Of a stretch of DNA of 64,000 nucleotides, positions 48,146 through 57,259 are shown piece after piece; positions within the stretch are counted from its first letter, which is position 1, and the number at the start of each line of letters is the position of its first letter. The translations under genes were made by a program, and so were the position numbers. Below the pieces are notes generated by a model that did not search any database, had not been told where the DNA came from, and worked only from the letters and a program-made list of their open reading frames with translations. The stretch spans positions 186,001 through 250,000 of the forward strand of contig JALIHJ010000022.1 of assembly GCA_022984795.1 (NCBI GenBank), read 5' to 3'. The stretch comes from Fabrea salina. Taxonomy: Eukaryota > Ciliophora > Heterotrichea > Heterotrichida > Fabreidae.

Positions 48146-48403
48146 TTACAAACCCTTTTGAGGAGGTGGAGGACCGCACGGCTGGACCATTTTCCAAAGC
48201 ATTTCACTTTTCATCCTTGAAAGGCTTTTGTTTTCCACCATCCCCATGTAAACAAGTCGTGAGTGGTGTCCAATGTGTGAAGCTAACGAGTCCCTTCGGA
48301 TGTTGTTGCCCCACTCCCACTTGGTGGTATCTGCGTTGCCTGTTCCAAAGTACCTTTGGTGCAAGTGGTCCAGTTGGGCTTGGGCACTCCATCTATCCGC
48401 CAT
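48146..48403 (-). CDS. SF3B5: SF3B5 (SF3b10) splicing factor subunit
   Basis: From the ATG at 48403 the 85-residue protein reads MADRWSAQAQLDHLHQRYFG, TGNADTTKWEWGNNIRRDS and ends VQPCGPPPPQKGL. This matches the small SF3b subunit that sits by SF3B1 in the U2 snRNP and helps branch-site recognition, almost over its full length. Longer upstream frames are shadows of the UFD1 gene. It is relevant that this genome splices 15-nt introns. Gaps to its neighbours are 4 and 5 bp. Confidence 0.95.
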   Translation of the reverse strand: MADRWSAQAQLDHLHQRYFGTGNADTTKWEWGNNIRRDSLASHIGHHSRLVYMGMVENKSLSRMKSEMLWKMVQPCGPPPPQKGL

Positions 48404-48407
48404 ATTA

Positions 48408-49250
48408 TTACTTAAGAGTCTTTCCTCCTGAGAACCTTTCCCAGTAGTCTTGAGGTTGGTTGCTTTGTGTCTTGCGGACACCGTGCACGAGTCTGTGCTT
48501 CCTAGGGTCGTATTCTCTTTCTTTGGGTTCTGGCTTAGGAGGCTCTTGGGCTGGTCTGCCGTCGAGTCGGCGTCCTTGGCCTCCCCAAACGTTTCCTTGT
48601 TGTTTTTCAGGAGTGGACTCTTCTCTGAACTCCCAGGAGGGTTCTTTCTGAAGGGTGGGTTCTTCTTTGTAGTCTTTCGGAGTGGCAAAGTCTACTTCTA
48701 AGTCAGTTTGGATAGTCATAATCGCTTCGTGGGGTCTAGTTTCTATGATGTCAATTTCATAAGTGTTTCCGGCAAACTCTATAACAATGGAGTCTCCTTT
48801 AGTTAAGCAAGCGTACTTCCTTAAAGCGTTTTCCAAAACAGCTTTGGGGTTAGGCAGGTCTATAAAAGCAGTTTTATGGGGTTGGAGCTTTACATAGGTT
48901 CCTTTAGGTAAAGTGGCACTTTCAATAGATACATCATCGCCTTCTTGAAGAGCCAAGTGCTGCAGCAACCAGAAAGGCAGGACCACAGTGCCTTCTTCAG
49001 CAGTGAACTCAAGCATTCCGCAGTGAGTGGAGAGTCCTATGGCGTTGTTGGTGATTCTGAACAGCATTGGGCCTTCAATATGCAACTCGGTCAGGTGTCG
49101 GGCAGCAGAAGGCGGCAGAAGAATCATGTTGCCCTTTTCAATGTCGTCCCTTCCGAAGAAACCCGCAGGAAACGCCTTGTACATTTCGAAGAAGGGCTGG
49201 GCTCTTCTTCTGGCCCTCACGTTCTCAGGACTAGGAAATCCGAAAAGCAT
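48408..49250 (-). CDS. UFD1: UFD1, ubiquitin-fusion degradation cofactor of p97/Cdc48
   Basis: The 280-residue protein carries the double-psi barrel Nn/Nc UFD1 domain (residues about 15-190): FEMYKAFPAGFFGRDDIEKG, MLFRITNNAIGLSTHCGMLE, LPFWLLQHLALQEGDDVSIE, and KYACLTKGDSIVIEFAGNTY. The tail is charged and probably disordered and holds the p97/NPL4 binding motifs. It helps extract ubiquitinated proteins from the ER. It starts 6 bp after the glutathione synthetase stop. Confidence 0.94.
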   Translation of the reverse strand: MLFGFPSPENVRARRRAQPFFEMYKAFPAGFFGRDDIEKGNMILLPPSAARHLTELHIEGPMLFRITNNAIGLSTHCGMLEFTAEEGTVVLPFWLLQHLALQEGDDVSIESATLPKGTYVKLQPHKTAFIDLPNPKAVLENALRKYACLTKGDSIVIEFAGNTYEIDIIETRPHEAIMTIQTDLEVDFATPKDYKEEPTLQKEPSWEFREESTPEKQQGNVWGGQGRRLDGRPAQEPPKPEPKEREYDPRKHRLVHGVRKTQSNQPQDYWERFSGGKTLK

Positions 49251-49256
49251 ATTAGT

Positions 49257-50651
49257 TTATATTAGGTAAATGGAGTCTATTACTGCGTATCCCGCTGCCA
49301 CTCCTCCTTCTGTAGCTTCGCTTGACTTAGTCCTTACGAGGTACCCTGCGTATTCGTTAGTGAGCACTGTTGTTCCTGATGCAACTAATGTGCCGAACAT
49401 GCCTAGTTCACTGAGGGTTTTGGCTTTGTTGACTGATCCGTTCCGAGCTAGTAAGTTGTCTACTTCTGGAGCCTCAATTTTGCGCATCAGTATGTACTGT
49501 TTTAGTTTTTCTCTGACTTCTTGGGACTCGTAGTTTTCGAAGTGCTTCAGAATTTCTTCTCCGTAGATGTTGTTGCCCCCTCCTTCTCTCTGGGGTTTCA
49601 GTACGAAGTTCTGGGGAGCTCTTTGGACTTCCCTAAGGAGTTCATCTGGCAACTCAGAGTCGAACCCGTAAAGGTCAGTGAAGTACTTAGAAACTAAGTC
49701 TACTTTGTCTTGGGCAATGAACTTGGAAAGGGCTGCTTTGTCTGCTAAGCACTGCTGGACTCGTTTAGTTCCTGCTAAGTGGTAGAATACGTTGGGAGTT
49801 TTAATAGCTCTGCTGAGGTCTATCAGTTCCCTTGCTTTCCACTCACTTTCAGACTGGTAGTGGTCAGGAGAGTACCCGGCCCGCATGTAAACTACGCTTA
49901 TTTCTTGGTCCTGGTAAATAAGGCACCCTCTTTCGTTGATAAAGCCCCTTTGGTAAACCTGCATCAAAGAAGCCCTTACTACAGGGATCCCCCAATTTTC
50001 CCAGAGTTTCTTTTCTAAGTAAGCTTGGTCGAAGTAGTTGTTTTCTACACTCAGCACTAAAAACATAACACTTGATGAAGAGTTGTAGACTTCATGGGCT
50101 TTGGCAATGCTTTCAGAGAGTTTGTTAAGTGCGCAGTTGTCCTTAACATGCAAGGGGTCAACACCTTGGAAGTGTTCAGAATACTGAGAAAGTATCAGCT
50201 TGTGGAGCTTGGGAATCTTAGTTGCAAGTGCTCCAAAAGAACTTGCCATTGTGTTGAACTCTACTTGCTTGAGACTTTGTGTAGCTTTGTCTAACATAAA
50301 GTCGTTTCTGTTCATTCCTAAAAAACCAGGTTCTTCCCAGCCCTCAGTTTCTTTTTTCTTGGCAATAAACAAAAGCCTTCCAGTGAAGTCGTCAATCTGT
50401 CCTACTTGGTCCAAAACTTCAAAGATCCACTTCCGGTCAAGGTGGACGTTGTACATAAGCAAGTTGAAGTCAGGAGTTAACTCAGTGATTTCCTGAACTA
50501 GTTGACCTGAAAACTGAGTAGGCAGCAAGGATATGGGCAAGTGGCACTGGTGAGTTAAACCTTTGCTCATAAGCAACCCGTAGCCTCCTGCAAGGTAAAT
50601 TATTCTTTCTTGCTGCTCTTCAGAAAAGTCTTTTTTAAGGTGGGACAGCAT
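49257..50651 (-). CDS. GSS: Glutathione synthetase (eukaryotic ATP-grasp type)
   Basis: From the ATG at 50651 (MLSHLKKDF) the enzyme has 464 residues and joins gamma-glutamylcysteine to glycine with ATP. Family landmarks are VEFNTMASSFGAL, LGMNRNDFMLD, the Gly-rich lid GGGNNIYGEEI, and the C-terminal Ala-rich loop EGGVAAGYAVIDS. Length and motif order match the eukaryotic homodimeric family. The longer upstream frame would need a TTG start. It heads the nine-gene minus-strand run, with 52 bp to the divergent coiled-coil gene. Confidence 0.95.
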   Translation of the reverse strand: MLSHLKKDFSEEQQERIIYLAGGYGLLMSKGLTHQCHLPISLLPTQFSGQLVQEITELTPDFNLLMYNVHLDRKWIFEVLDQVGQIDDFTGRLLFIAKKKETEGWEEPGFLGMNRNDFMLDKATQSLKQVEFNTMASSFGALATKIPKLHKLILSQYSEHFQGVDPLHVKDNCALNKLSESIAKAHEVYNSSSSVMFLVLSVENNYFDQAYLEKKLWENWGIPVVRASLMQVYQRGFINERGCLIYQDQEISVVYMRAGYSPDHYQSESEWKARELIDLSRAIKTPNVFYHLAGTKRVQQCLADKAALSKFIAQDKVDLVSKYFTDLYGFDSELPDELLREVQRAPQNFVLKPQREGGGNNIYGEEILKHFENYESQEVREKLKQYILMRKIEAPEVDNLLARNGSVNKAKTLSELGMFGTLVASGTTVLTNEYAGYLVRTKSSEATEGGVAAGYAVIDSIYLI

Positions 50652-50703
50652 AAATGATTTATACAAAGTCCATTTAACGGACTAACTTATAAATAATTAA
50701 TTC

Positions 50704-52572
50704 ATGGAAGACCCCGAGATACTCAAACAGAAACTAGAGTTTATGCAAATAGAGCTGGACGAAGCTAAGTCCAGAGAAGCCTCTCTTAAAAACATGTACG
50801 AATCTATGCTCAAGTCACTCACAAACAATACCGACTACTCAGTTCCTTCACAAACTCCGCAACAATTAAAAGATGCACAGGACCAGCACACTGCCGAACT
50901 CAACGCTCTCAAGTCCAAACACAAAGAAGTCATAGACTCCTACGAGTCCCACCTTTCAGTTCTCAAAAACACCAACTCCGACCTAGAGTACCAATTACGT
51001 GAACAAAAAATGAAATCCGAAGACGCAGTTCTCAAACTCAAACAAGAGAACTACCTACTCACTGAACAAAAACGCGAACTCGAAAACAAAATAGAAGAAC
51101 TCAACTCTAAAAACGACAAAAAGAAAGCAGAAAGACTTGAGTCCGAAGTAGACAAACTCAACAAAGAACTCGAAAAGTCCAAACAAGACGCAGAAGAAGA
51201 CTTGAAGTCAGCCCGCGAACAAACCCAACAGTGCTTACAAGAACTCAAAGAAATCTACCAACAAGACAAACAAGCCCTTGAAAAACAAGTGGAAAAGCTC
51301 CAATGGGAACTCAAACTCCAAAAAGAACAACTCGAAAACGAGTACCAAGAAAAAATCAATAGTTCTCTCAGCGAAAAACTAGAGTCTGCAATTGACGAAA
51401 GTTCCAAACAGATGCAAGAACTAGTCCACGCCAGACGAGAAGCCGAAGAAGCCGCTGAAAAGTGGAGAACTGAACTCCAAACCCTTGTGTCAGACATAGG
51501 CAGCAAACTCAACACCCGCAAAAAAAGCAACATCAAAGACAGAATCGAAAGCACACAACACATGCTCACCTTTGCCGAAAACACTCAAGAAGAACTTAAG
51601 AAACTCAGGACACAAATGAAGTCTTTCCAGAAACTAATCTCTTCCCTTGAGTCCACTTCTGCCCGCCAAAAAGAAGTCATCAAGCAAAAAGACGAAGAAA
51701 TTGACCACTTGAAAAGAAACATCCGGCTGCGTGCCAGTGAAGAAAGAAAGCACTTAGACGTGAGCAACTCAAACAAGCAAAAAGAAACCCTTTCTGAGCA
51801 ACTACTTGAAAAAGAAACTGAAATCTCCCGACTCAAAAGACAGCTTGGAGACCTCCGAGTTGAAATGAGTCTTTCAATCACCAAGCCTCCAGTGCCTTCG
51901 CCACGCAAGATCCACCATAGGTCCAACAGCTCAACTCCTAAGTTCGAGAACCTCTCTAGTAACTTTATTCTGCCTACTAAAGAAGAAGAAGACTACAAAA
52001 GAGTTACTCTGGAGCACTACAACTACCTAAAGAGCTGCCAGAAACTAGTGGAGTCAGCCTCTAGTTTCGAATGCGAGAACTGCAAAGCTTTGTTCGAAGC
52101 CAGTCAGTTCCACGGACACTCTGGCAACTGCAAAATAAACACTGAAGAAAGCACAGGCTATAACTCCCCTGTAGTGTCTACCAAAGCTTCGCCCAGTCAC
52201 TCTGAGTGTAAAGAAAACGACAGAAAGTTACCTAACTGCGACGAGTTAAAAATCCGCCTTAGAAAAGCCAAAAACCAAAGAGAAAAAGCCAAAATAGAAA
52301 ACGAAAAGTTACTTATGCAACTTAAGCAAGTCAAGTTAGACTGGGCTATTTCTGAAGAAAACAGTGCTGAAAAGATACTCCAACTCAAAAAAGAAATGAA
52401 AAGACTCATGCAGATAGCTGTGAAAACTCGGCAGTCCTTCCCCCTACCTCCTAACTTTTCTTATGAAATAGAGTCGGCAATCAAAAACTCAGCTAGGTTC
52501 TTTGGAGGTAAGTGTACATTTAAACCAAGATCTAGTCAGATGTCCCCCCAACGCCGGTCTAAACAAGTTTAA
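50704..52572 (+). CDS. Large coiled-coil protein with C-terminal zinc finger
   Basis: The 622-residue protein starts MEDPEILKQKLEFMQIELDEA and is heptad-rich for about 390 residues (KKAERLESEVDKLNKELEKS). A basic Ser/Pro linker then leads to a Cys/His module near residue 460 (CENCKALFEASQFHGHSGNC) and a second short coil. Coil plus C2HC finger occurs in many ciliate basal-body and cortical proteins; the exact family is not recognised. Its stop is shared with the convergent GH47-like gene in TTAA. Confidence 0.8.
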   Translation: MEDPEILKQKLEFMQIELDEAKSREASLKNMYESMLKSLTNNTDYSVPSQTPQQLKDAQDQHTAELNALKSKHKEVIDSYESHLSVLKNTNSDLEYQLREQKMKSEDAVLKLKQENYLLTEQKRELENKIEELNSKNDKKKAERLESEVDKLNKELEKSKQDAEEDLKSAREQTQQCLQELKEIYQQDKQALEKQVEKLQWELKLQKEQLENEYQEKINSSLSEKLESAIDESSKQMQELVHARREAEEAAEKWRTELQTLVSDIGSKLNTRKKSNIKDRIESTQHMLTFAENTQEELKKLRTQMKSFQKLISSLESTSARQKEVIKQKDEEIDHLKRNIRLRASEERKHLDVSNSNKQKETLSEQLLEKETEISRLKRQLGDLRVEMSLSITKPPVPSPRKIHHRSNSSTPKFENLSSNFILPTKEEEDYKRVTLEHYNYLKSCQKLVESASSFECENCKALFEASQFHGHSGNCKINTEESTGYNSPVVSTKASPSHSECKENDRKLPNCDELKIRLRKAKNQREKAKIENEKLLMQLKQVKLDWAISEENSAEKILQLKKEMKRLMQIAVKTRQSFPLPPNFSYEIESAIKNSARFFGGKCTFKPRSSQMSPQRRSKQV

Positions 52573-54080
52573 CTTATATACTTAAAGATATGCCCTCTGG
52601 GAGTAAAGACGTACTTGTCTTCCTTCAAAAAGGTTTCTGAGCTGTGCAGCAAGTAAAGGTACTTCAGAGTTTTGCTCAAGAAACTACTCGGCATTGTATC
52701 TGTCTGCTTGCCTTCTTGGTCCAGAGTGCTGTACCCATACTGGGCTTTGCACTGTGTTTTTACCTTTTCAAATATGCTCATGCTCACTTTTCTGTATCTT
52801 TGGTCTCCTGTAAGTCGGTAAAGGTGGAAAAGTCCTTCAAACACTTCTGAGTGCAGTTCAAACTCCCCTGGTAGGGGCTCAGTGGATTCCTTAGAAAACT
52901 TAAACGTGCTGCTGGGGAGTTCTTTTTCTGAAAACATCTCTAAGCAAGTTTCCATGAGCTTTTTGGCAAAGCCTACTTCTGTGGAGTTGTAGTCTTTAAG
53001 TAAGTTTTCAAGGGCAAGTTGACCTGCCCAGGCACAGGAAGCTTGGTGCAGTTCGTGCCGAGTGTCTCCTCTTTCAGTGACTACTGGGATAAATAGTTTT
53101 CCTTCTTGGTTGGTTAGGGCTAGGTCAATAACGTTCCACTTAGTGCGGTCGTAAAGTTCTTTGAAGTAAGAGTGTCCAGACAAAAGCCAGTTGTTAAACA
53201 AGTACCTGTGTAAGTGGGCTCCTTGCGAGTTTAAGATGAAAGAACCCCCAAACCTAGGCTGCATTCGTTTGAACTCGCGAGTGAAAAAAGAAACTGGAAG
53301 CAAACTAAGACCTTTGGACTTTTCCTGGATTAAGTTTTCAAGTGAGTTAATGATTCTTTGGTAGTTTTGCGAGTTAGTGAGTTTATACAGCACCAACAAC
53401 TCTGAAAGGTTCAAAAGTTCTGAGGACTTAACAATCTTATCAGGAACTGTTCCTTGTCCAGTTGTTAAGTTAAAGAACGGGTAAGGCAGCAGTTCTTTTC
53501 TGTAAGTGTAAATCTTCCAAAGCAACTCTCCAGCCTGCTTGGCTTTTTCCAAGGCTACAGGTTCCCCACTTAAAAAGTAAGCACTTAATAAACCCCCTAC
53601 TAAGTCTTGTATGTACTCAGAAGTATGGATCTCTTTTCCAGTAGTAACAGAGTACTCTAAAGCTTCTTTAAAGTCTGTTAGGTTTCCCATCAAAAACAAG
53701 CTATCCAAGCTTGAATGGATCATGTAGCTGATGCTTCCAAATCCATCAAAAGGTTTTCCAGAAACAGGGAGGATAGTGTCACTGCCCCAAGCATACTTTT
53801 TGTAGTTACTCCACACAAAGTTAACTTCTTGCTTGATGGCTTGTCTAGTTGCGTTTAAGTGGGCTTTGTAAGATACGTAAACAAAGTCGTTTAGGTCAGC
53901 TTCTAAGCACTTGTGATTGAGGTTATCCCACAGGTGCACAAACTCTTTTACTGAAGGTCTTTTGCAGGTGACTTCGTTGTACCTGTCCAGTTCAATGGAC
54001 TTCTGAATGACTTTGTCGAGGTCTTCTTGAGGATTGAGTAAACTAGCAAAGGCTGTTCCGAGTAACACCAAAAGTACCAT
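52569..54080 (-). CDS. GH47 alpha-mannosidase-like protein, active site altered
   Basis: From the ATG at 54080 (MVLLVLLGTAFASLL, a signal peptide) the protein has 503 residues. The alpha/alpha barrel pattern of GH47 is visible: NYKKYAWGSDTILPVSGKPF, DLVGGLLSAYFLSG, RYLFNNWLLSGHSYFKELYD, HSEVFEGLFHLYRLTGD, and SKTLKYLYLLHSSETF. Several active-site positions differ from my recollection of ER mannosidase I: the usual GDSYYEYLLK reads GAHLHRYLFN, ETLKYLYLLF reads KTLKYLYLLH, and NTEAHP reads TPRGHI. It may therefore bind glycans (EDEM-like) rather than cut them. An in-frame upstream ATG would overlap the divergent gene. Confidence 0.8.
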   Translation of the reverse strand: MVLLVLLGTAFASLLNPQEDLDKVIQKSIELDRYNEVTCKRPSVKEFVHLWDNLNHKCLEADLNDFVYVSYKAHLNATRQAIKQEVNFVWSNYKKYAWGSDTILPVSGKPFDGFGSISYMIHSSLDSLFLMGNLTDFKEALEYSVTTGKEIHTSEYIQDLVGGLLSAYFLSGEPVALEKAKQAGELLWKIYTYRKELLPYPFFNLTTGQGTVPDKIVKSSELLNLSELLVLYKLTNSQNYQRIINSLENLIQEKSKGLSLLPVSFFTREFKRMQPRFGGSFILNSQGAHLHRYLFNNWLLSGHSYFKELYDRTKWNVIDLALTNQEGKLFIPVVTERGDTRHELHQASCAWAGQLALENLLKDYNSTEVGFAKKLMETCLEMFSEKELPSSTFKFSKESTEPLPGEFELHSEVFEGLFHLYRLTGDQRYRKVSMSIFEKVKTQCKAQYGYSTLDQEGKQTDTMPSSFLSKTLKYLYLLHSSETFLKEDKYVFTPRGHIFKYIS

Positions 54081-54089
54081 TAAATAAAA

Positions 54090-55136
54090 ATGAAGGCTGA
54101 AAGAAATCCTTACAAAATTAATAACCGCGAACACGAAAACATTTCTAATTCAACAGTGTCCTTAGCTAAGGTACTTAAGCAACTCAAAACACAAGGCACT
54201 GGAAGCAAAACCTCTTCTACTTCTACTTTTCAGTCAGAAAAGCTGTCTAAGCTGCGGTCTCTTTACGAAAACTTAGAAAGCGGCCGGCTCTCTAGTCAAA
54301 AGTTCACGGAAAAGGTACAAGAAGACTGTGGAATCAAGCCTACTGAGCAGTTTTACAAAACCCTTGAAAACCCCAACAGAAACTATACAAAACTTTTAAG
54401 GTCCCTAGGAGAAACACCCAAAGCTAAGCAAGATGACTACTACTCCAACCCTAAAACCCAACGAATTCTGAGCAGCACCAGCCTCACTACACTAGGCTCC
54501 CAGAAACTAGAAGCCAAACACTCATCAGAAGTAGTTCCTGCCCTCAAAGTAGACTGGGACTCACTGACCCAAAGAATCAAAGCTTACTCTAAAGGCAACT
54601 TATCCAAAGACGGTTTTTGCGAGTACCTCACTGAAAACAACATACCCATTTCCTCTGAGCTCGAAAAAAACATTAGAGAACACGAAAGTTGCAACTCAGT
54701 TCCTTTCCAGAAAATTGGAAAAAGCATATACAACAGCCTGTATGAGTCCGAGCAAACCAGCCGTTTGGCAGGCAGTCCCCATAAAAAAGACCCCAGCACC
54801 TTTACTTTCCTCAATGGCCAAAAAGTCCACTCCAACCCAGTCCACAAAGAGAAGATGAAAGAAGAACTTTTGAAAAAAGAACTTGACCAAGTGGCAACTG
54901 GACAGCACTTAGTGCACCGAAGAAAAGCCCAACCAAGTTTTAAAGACAACGGCGAAATCACTGCTTGGTCCAGCCAAGAAGTAAACTTGCCCAAACCTAA
55001 GAAAAAACAAGACCACCTTAAACACTCAAACATCTTTTCTTGGAACTCAGAACAACTAGAAACTCCCAGCAGCAGAAAAGCCAGAATCACTCAAAGGGCT
55101 GCTCTTGACTCTGGAAACATCATTAACTGGGGTTAA
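54090..55136 (+). CDS. Protein with two related helical modules, family not assigned
   Basis: The 348-residue basic protein contains two similar stretches: LRSLYENLESGRLSSQKFTE with CGIKPTEQFYKTLENP near residue 55, and LTQRIKAYSKGNLSKDGFCE with NNIPISSELEKNI near 165. Each reads as a helix pair of about 45 residues. The C-terminus has three short GEITAW / NIFSWN / NIINWG motifs. Such repeated xIxxW tails are known in some axonemal proteins, but I cannot name it. Divergent from the GH47-like gene with 9 bp between start codons. Confidence 0.7.
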   Translation: MKAERNPYKINNREHENISNSTVSLAKVLKQLKTQGTGSKTSSTSTFQSEKLSKLRSLYENLESGRLSSQKFTEKVQEDCGIKPTEQFYKTLENPNRNYTKLLRSLGETPKAKQDDYYSNPKTQRILSSTSLTTLGSQKLEAKHSSEVVPALKVDWDSLTQRIKAYSKGNLSKDGFCEYLTENNIPISSELEKNIREHESCNSVPFQKIGKSIYNSLYESEQTSRLAGSPHKKDPSTFTFLNGQKVHSNPVHKEKMKEELLKKELDQVATGQHLVHRRKAQPSFKDNGEITAWSSQEVNLPKPKKKQDHLKHSNIFSWNSEQLETPSSRKARITQRAALDSGNIINWG

Positions 55137-55138
55137 AG

Positions 55139-56011
55139 TTAAATTAAGTAGTCTTCAGTAGAGATTTTGTGGTGTACAGGCCGCTCAAACTTGTCTTTGA
55201 CAGCAGTAAGCGGGTGTATTTTTACAGAGTGGAGAATCACCAGCATTTCTTTAGCGCAGTCCCTGAACTCATCTTCTCTGTGGAACAGTTCTTCTGTTCC
55301 AGCCCAGACAAAGTCCTTTTCAAACATTTTGTGAGCAATGAAGGTAGCTGCCACAGCTTGCACAGAGGGCCTGTACCTTAGCATGAAGTACTCAACTAAA
55401 GACAGTTCAAGTAAGTAGTGGCCCAAGCTCCTTTTTTTGCCCTTCAACTTGCTCAAGTCACACAGTCTTTCAAAAAACCTCCAAGTGCTGGGGCCACTCA
55501 TGTTGAACTCTAGGGCGTTGAGCATGTCTACCTCCATCTTGAGTAAGTGCTGTTTTGTGTAAGCTTTGTCTGCTAAGTAAAGCATTTCTGAAGCTGTGGG
55601 TGGGTAGATCTCTTCGTACTTGGCAGCTACAAACAAAGAGCAGATTCCTACTAGTTGGAGTTGTTTGCGGTTAACACTGCGCTTTTCAAGGTACCTGTCT
55701 ATAAGATTGACTGTTAGAAAGAGGGTTTCGGTGCTGAGTTTCAGCTTCCAATGCACGTTAACAGTCCAGTCTACAAGGACAGCACGCATTTTGTGGTTGA
55801 TTTCTTCGTGGTTCTGGATGTAGTGGGGGTCTGGAATGTAGTTACGCTGAGTTTCCAGCAAGTTTTGGAATATTTGGAGAGCATAGGAAGGGACAGTCTG
55901 TGGACTAGGAACTGCAAGGTTTTCTGCAGAAATACTAGTTAGGGCTGGACGGGCAGTTGAGTAGGACTTTTGGTCAGTTGGGGAGTTTTCTTGGTTTGTT
56001 CTGTGAGTCAT
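55139..56011 (-). CDS. B-type mitotic cyclin
   Basis: The 290-residue cyclin has an N-terminal destruction box (RPALTSISAEN near residue 21) and two cyclin folds. The first contains the MRAVLVDWTVNVHWKLKL hallmark, LIDRYLEKRSV and AAKYEEIYPP; the second contains LELSLVEYFMLRYRPS. This is the A/B cyclin class that activates CDK1 and is destroyed by the APC. Its stop is 2 bp from the convergent gene. Confidence 0.93.
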   Translation of the reverse strand: MTHRTNQENSPTDQKSYSTARPALTSISAENLAVPSPQTVPSYALQIFQNLLETQRNYIPDPHYIQNHEEINHKMRAVLVDWTVNVHWKLKLSTETLFLTVNLIDRYLEKRSVNRKQLQLVGICSLFVAAKYEEIYPPTASEMLYLADKAYTKQHLLKMEVDMLNALEFNMSGPSTWRFFERLCDLSKLKGKKRSLGHYLLELSLVEYFMLRYRPSVQAVAATFIAHKMFEKDFVWAGTEELFHREDEFRDCAKEMLVILHSVKIHPLTAVKDKFERPVHHKISTEDYLI

Positions 56012-56071
56012 ATTTCCGTTAAATTAATCTATTGGGAATATATGCAAGTCCATTTACTCTAAAACCAATTA

Positions 56072-56467
56072 TTAACCTAGTACTCTGTATGCTAGTTGTT
56101 TAAAAGTCAAAGCATCCACTGACTCAGGTATAGGGACCTCTTCAACCTTGTCGTACTGAAAAGCAGAGTGCGAAATAGTCCTAAGGGCTTCTTTGCACTG
56201 GTTCTGCGAAAGAGTTCCTTGCTGGCGCAGGTCAAACAGCGTAAACACGTTTTTAAGTTCCTGGTCAGTGAACACAGCGTGTCCAGCGGGTCCTTTAGAC
56301 TTCCTGCTTTTTAGTTCTTTGATCAGAAAGTCCTTGATGTCAGGAGGGCGTTCGTAAGCAAGCATGGTAGTTAAGTCTTCGAAGAGTTCGAGTATTTGGT
56401 GCTTGTAGAGGTACTTCCAGCCCTCTTCTATCATTTCGTTCGTAACTTCCGAGTTGCGCAAAGACAT
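56072..56467 (-). CDS. EFCAB10-like ciliary protein (RIIa-type dimerisation plus EF-hand-like)
   Basis: The 131-residue protein has a docking/dimerisation helix pair of the RIIa type (YLYKHQILELFEDLTTMLAY then ERPPDIKDFLIKEL) and an EF-hand-like half (ELKNVFTLFDLRQQGTLSQN). This arrangement is that of EFCAB10, a radial-spoke or ciliary protein in animals and algae. Calcium ligands are incomplete. It is divergent from the NPHP4-like gene, with 6 bp between start codons. Confidence 0.75.
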   Translation of the reverse strand: MSLRNSEVTNEMIEEGWKYLYKHQILELFEDLTTMLAYERPPDIKDFLIKELKSRKSKGPAGHAVFTDQELKNVFTLFDLRQQGTLSQNQCKEALRTISHSAFQYDKVEEVPIPESVDALTFKQLAYRVLG

Positions 56468-56473
56468 TTTTGA

Positions 56474-57196
56474 ATGGGAAACACACTAGCACAAACTCAG
56501 TTAAATCATGAAAAACTAAGAAATGTTGGACTCAACAAGTTGTGGGGACAGTTCACCAGCGAAAAGAACATGAACTACAAAGAGTTCTTCCAGTTCACCA
56601 CTCAGCTTGCTAGGAACTTAGAACTTGCCGTTGGCGAAGAAACCATTGAAGAGGTGTTTGGAGTGCTCCAAAAAGACAACCAAGTAGCTTTTGGTGAGTT
56701 TTCTATGACTTTTGACTCTTGGTGCAAAAGGAAGATTGAAGAGTCACTTGGAACCGAAGTGCTGCAACCCACTCTCAAAGTCAGCAGAGTTAGCAAAGAG
56801 TACGAAGTCTGCAGCACTCCAAATAACACCCTTTACAAGAAGTTCCTTTACAGCAACCCCAACACCTACGAAAAGCAACTCTTACTGACCAGCAGCAACC
56901 CTTCTGTGCTGGTGCTTAGAAAAAACACCCTTTGCATCAAACCCCAAAACAAAGACTACATACACCTGAAGATAGTAACTCCAGAATCCCAAGGACAAAT
57001 AGAAGCAACGCTTACTATAACTCACCAATACTCTGATGAAGTAGAAGAGGCTTTGCTGTTTAAGGTTTCTGTGGAGCCTGAAAGAGTAGAAACGCCTGTA
57101 ATCAGACACAGCTCTCCAGGAGCTAGAAGCATCTCTAAGGGCAGGTCTAGTTGGGGCAGTTTTGGTAGGAATCCTTCCCCTAGACGTAACAGTTAG
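56474..57196 (+). CDS. Possible myristoylated protein with EF-hand-like helices and an NPHP4-like C-terminal domain
   Basis: The 240-residue protein begins MGNTLAQTQ, a possible N-myristoylation signal. Residues about 15-95 are helical and EF-hand-like (NMNYKEFFQF, QVAFGEFSMTFDSWC). Residues about 115-205 (LYSNPNTYEKQLLLTSSNPS, then VLRKNTLCIKPQNKDYIHLK and EEALLFKVSVEPE) resemble the last Ig-like domain of nephrocystin-4. The tail is Arg/Ser-rich (SKGRSSWGSFGRNPSPRR). A ciliary transition-zone link would fit the EFCAB10-like partner across the 6-bp gap. The NPHP4 match is from memory. Confidence 0.6.
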   Translation: MGNTLAQTQLNHEKLRNVGLNKLWGQFTSEKNMNYKEFFQFTTQLARNLELAVGEETIEEVFGVLQKDNQVAFGEFSMTFDSWCKRKIEESLGTEVLQPTLKVSRVSKEYEVCSTPNNTLYKKFLYSNPNTYEKQLLLTSSNPSVLVLRKNTLCIKPQNKDYIHLKIVTPESQGQIEATLTITHQYSDEVEEALLFKVSVEPERVETPVIRHSSPGARSISKGRSSWGSFGRNPSPRRNS

Positions 57197-57259
57197 TAAT
57201 TTACAAGTTGTTTTTAAAACTTATTTAAGTTGAGTCTAGAAACTATTTAGCCAAATTAG

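Noticed and set aside
48404-48688. A longer N-terminus for SF3B5
   Set aside because: SF3B5 proteins begin MADRWSAQ; the extension is antisense or out-of-frame UFD1 sequence.
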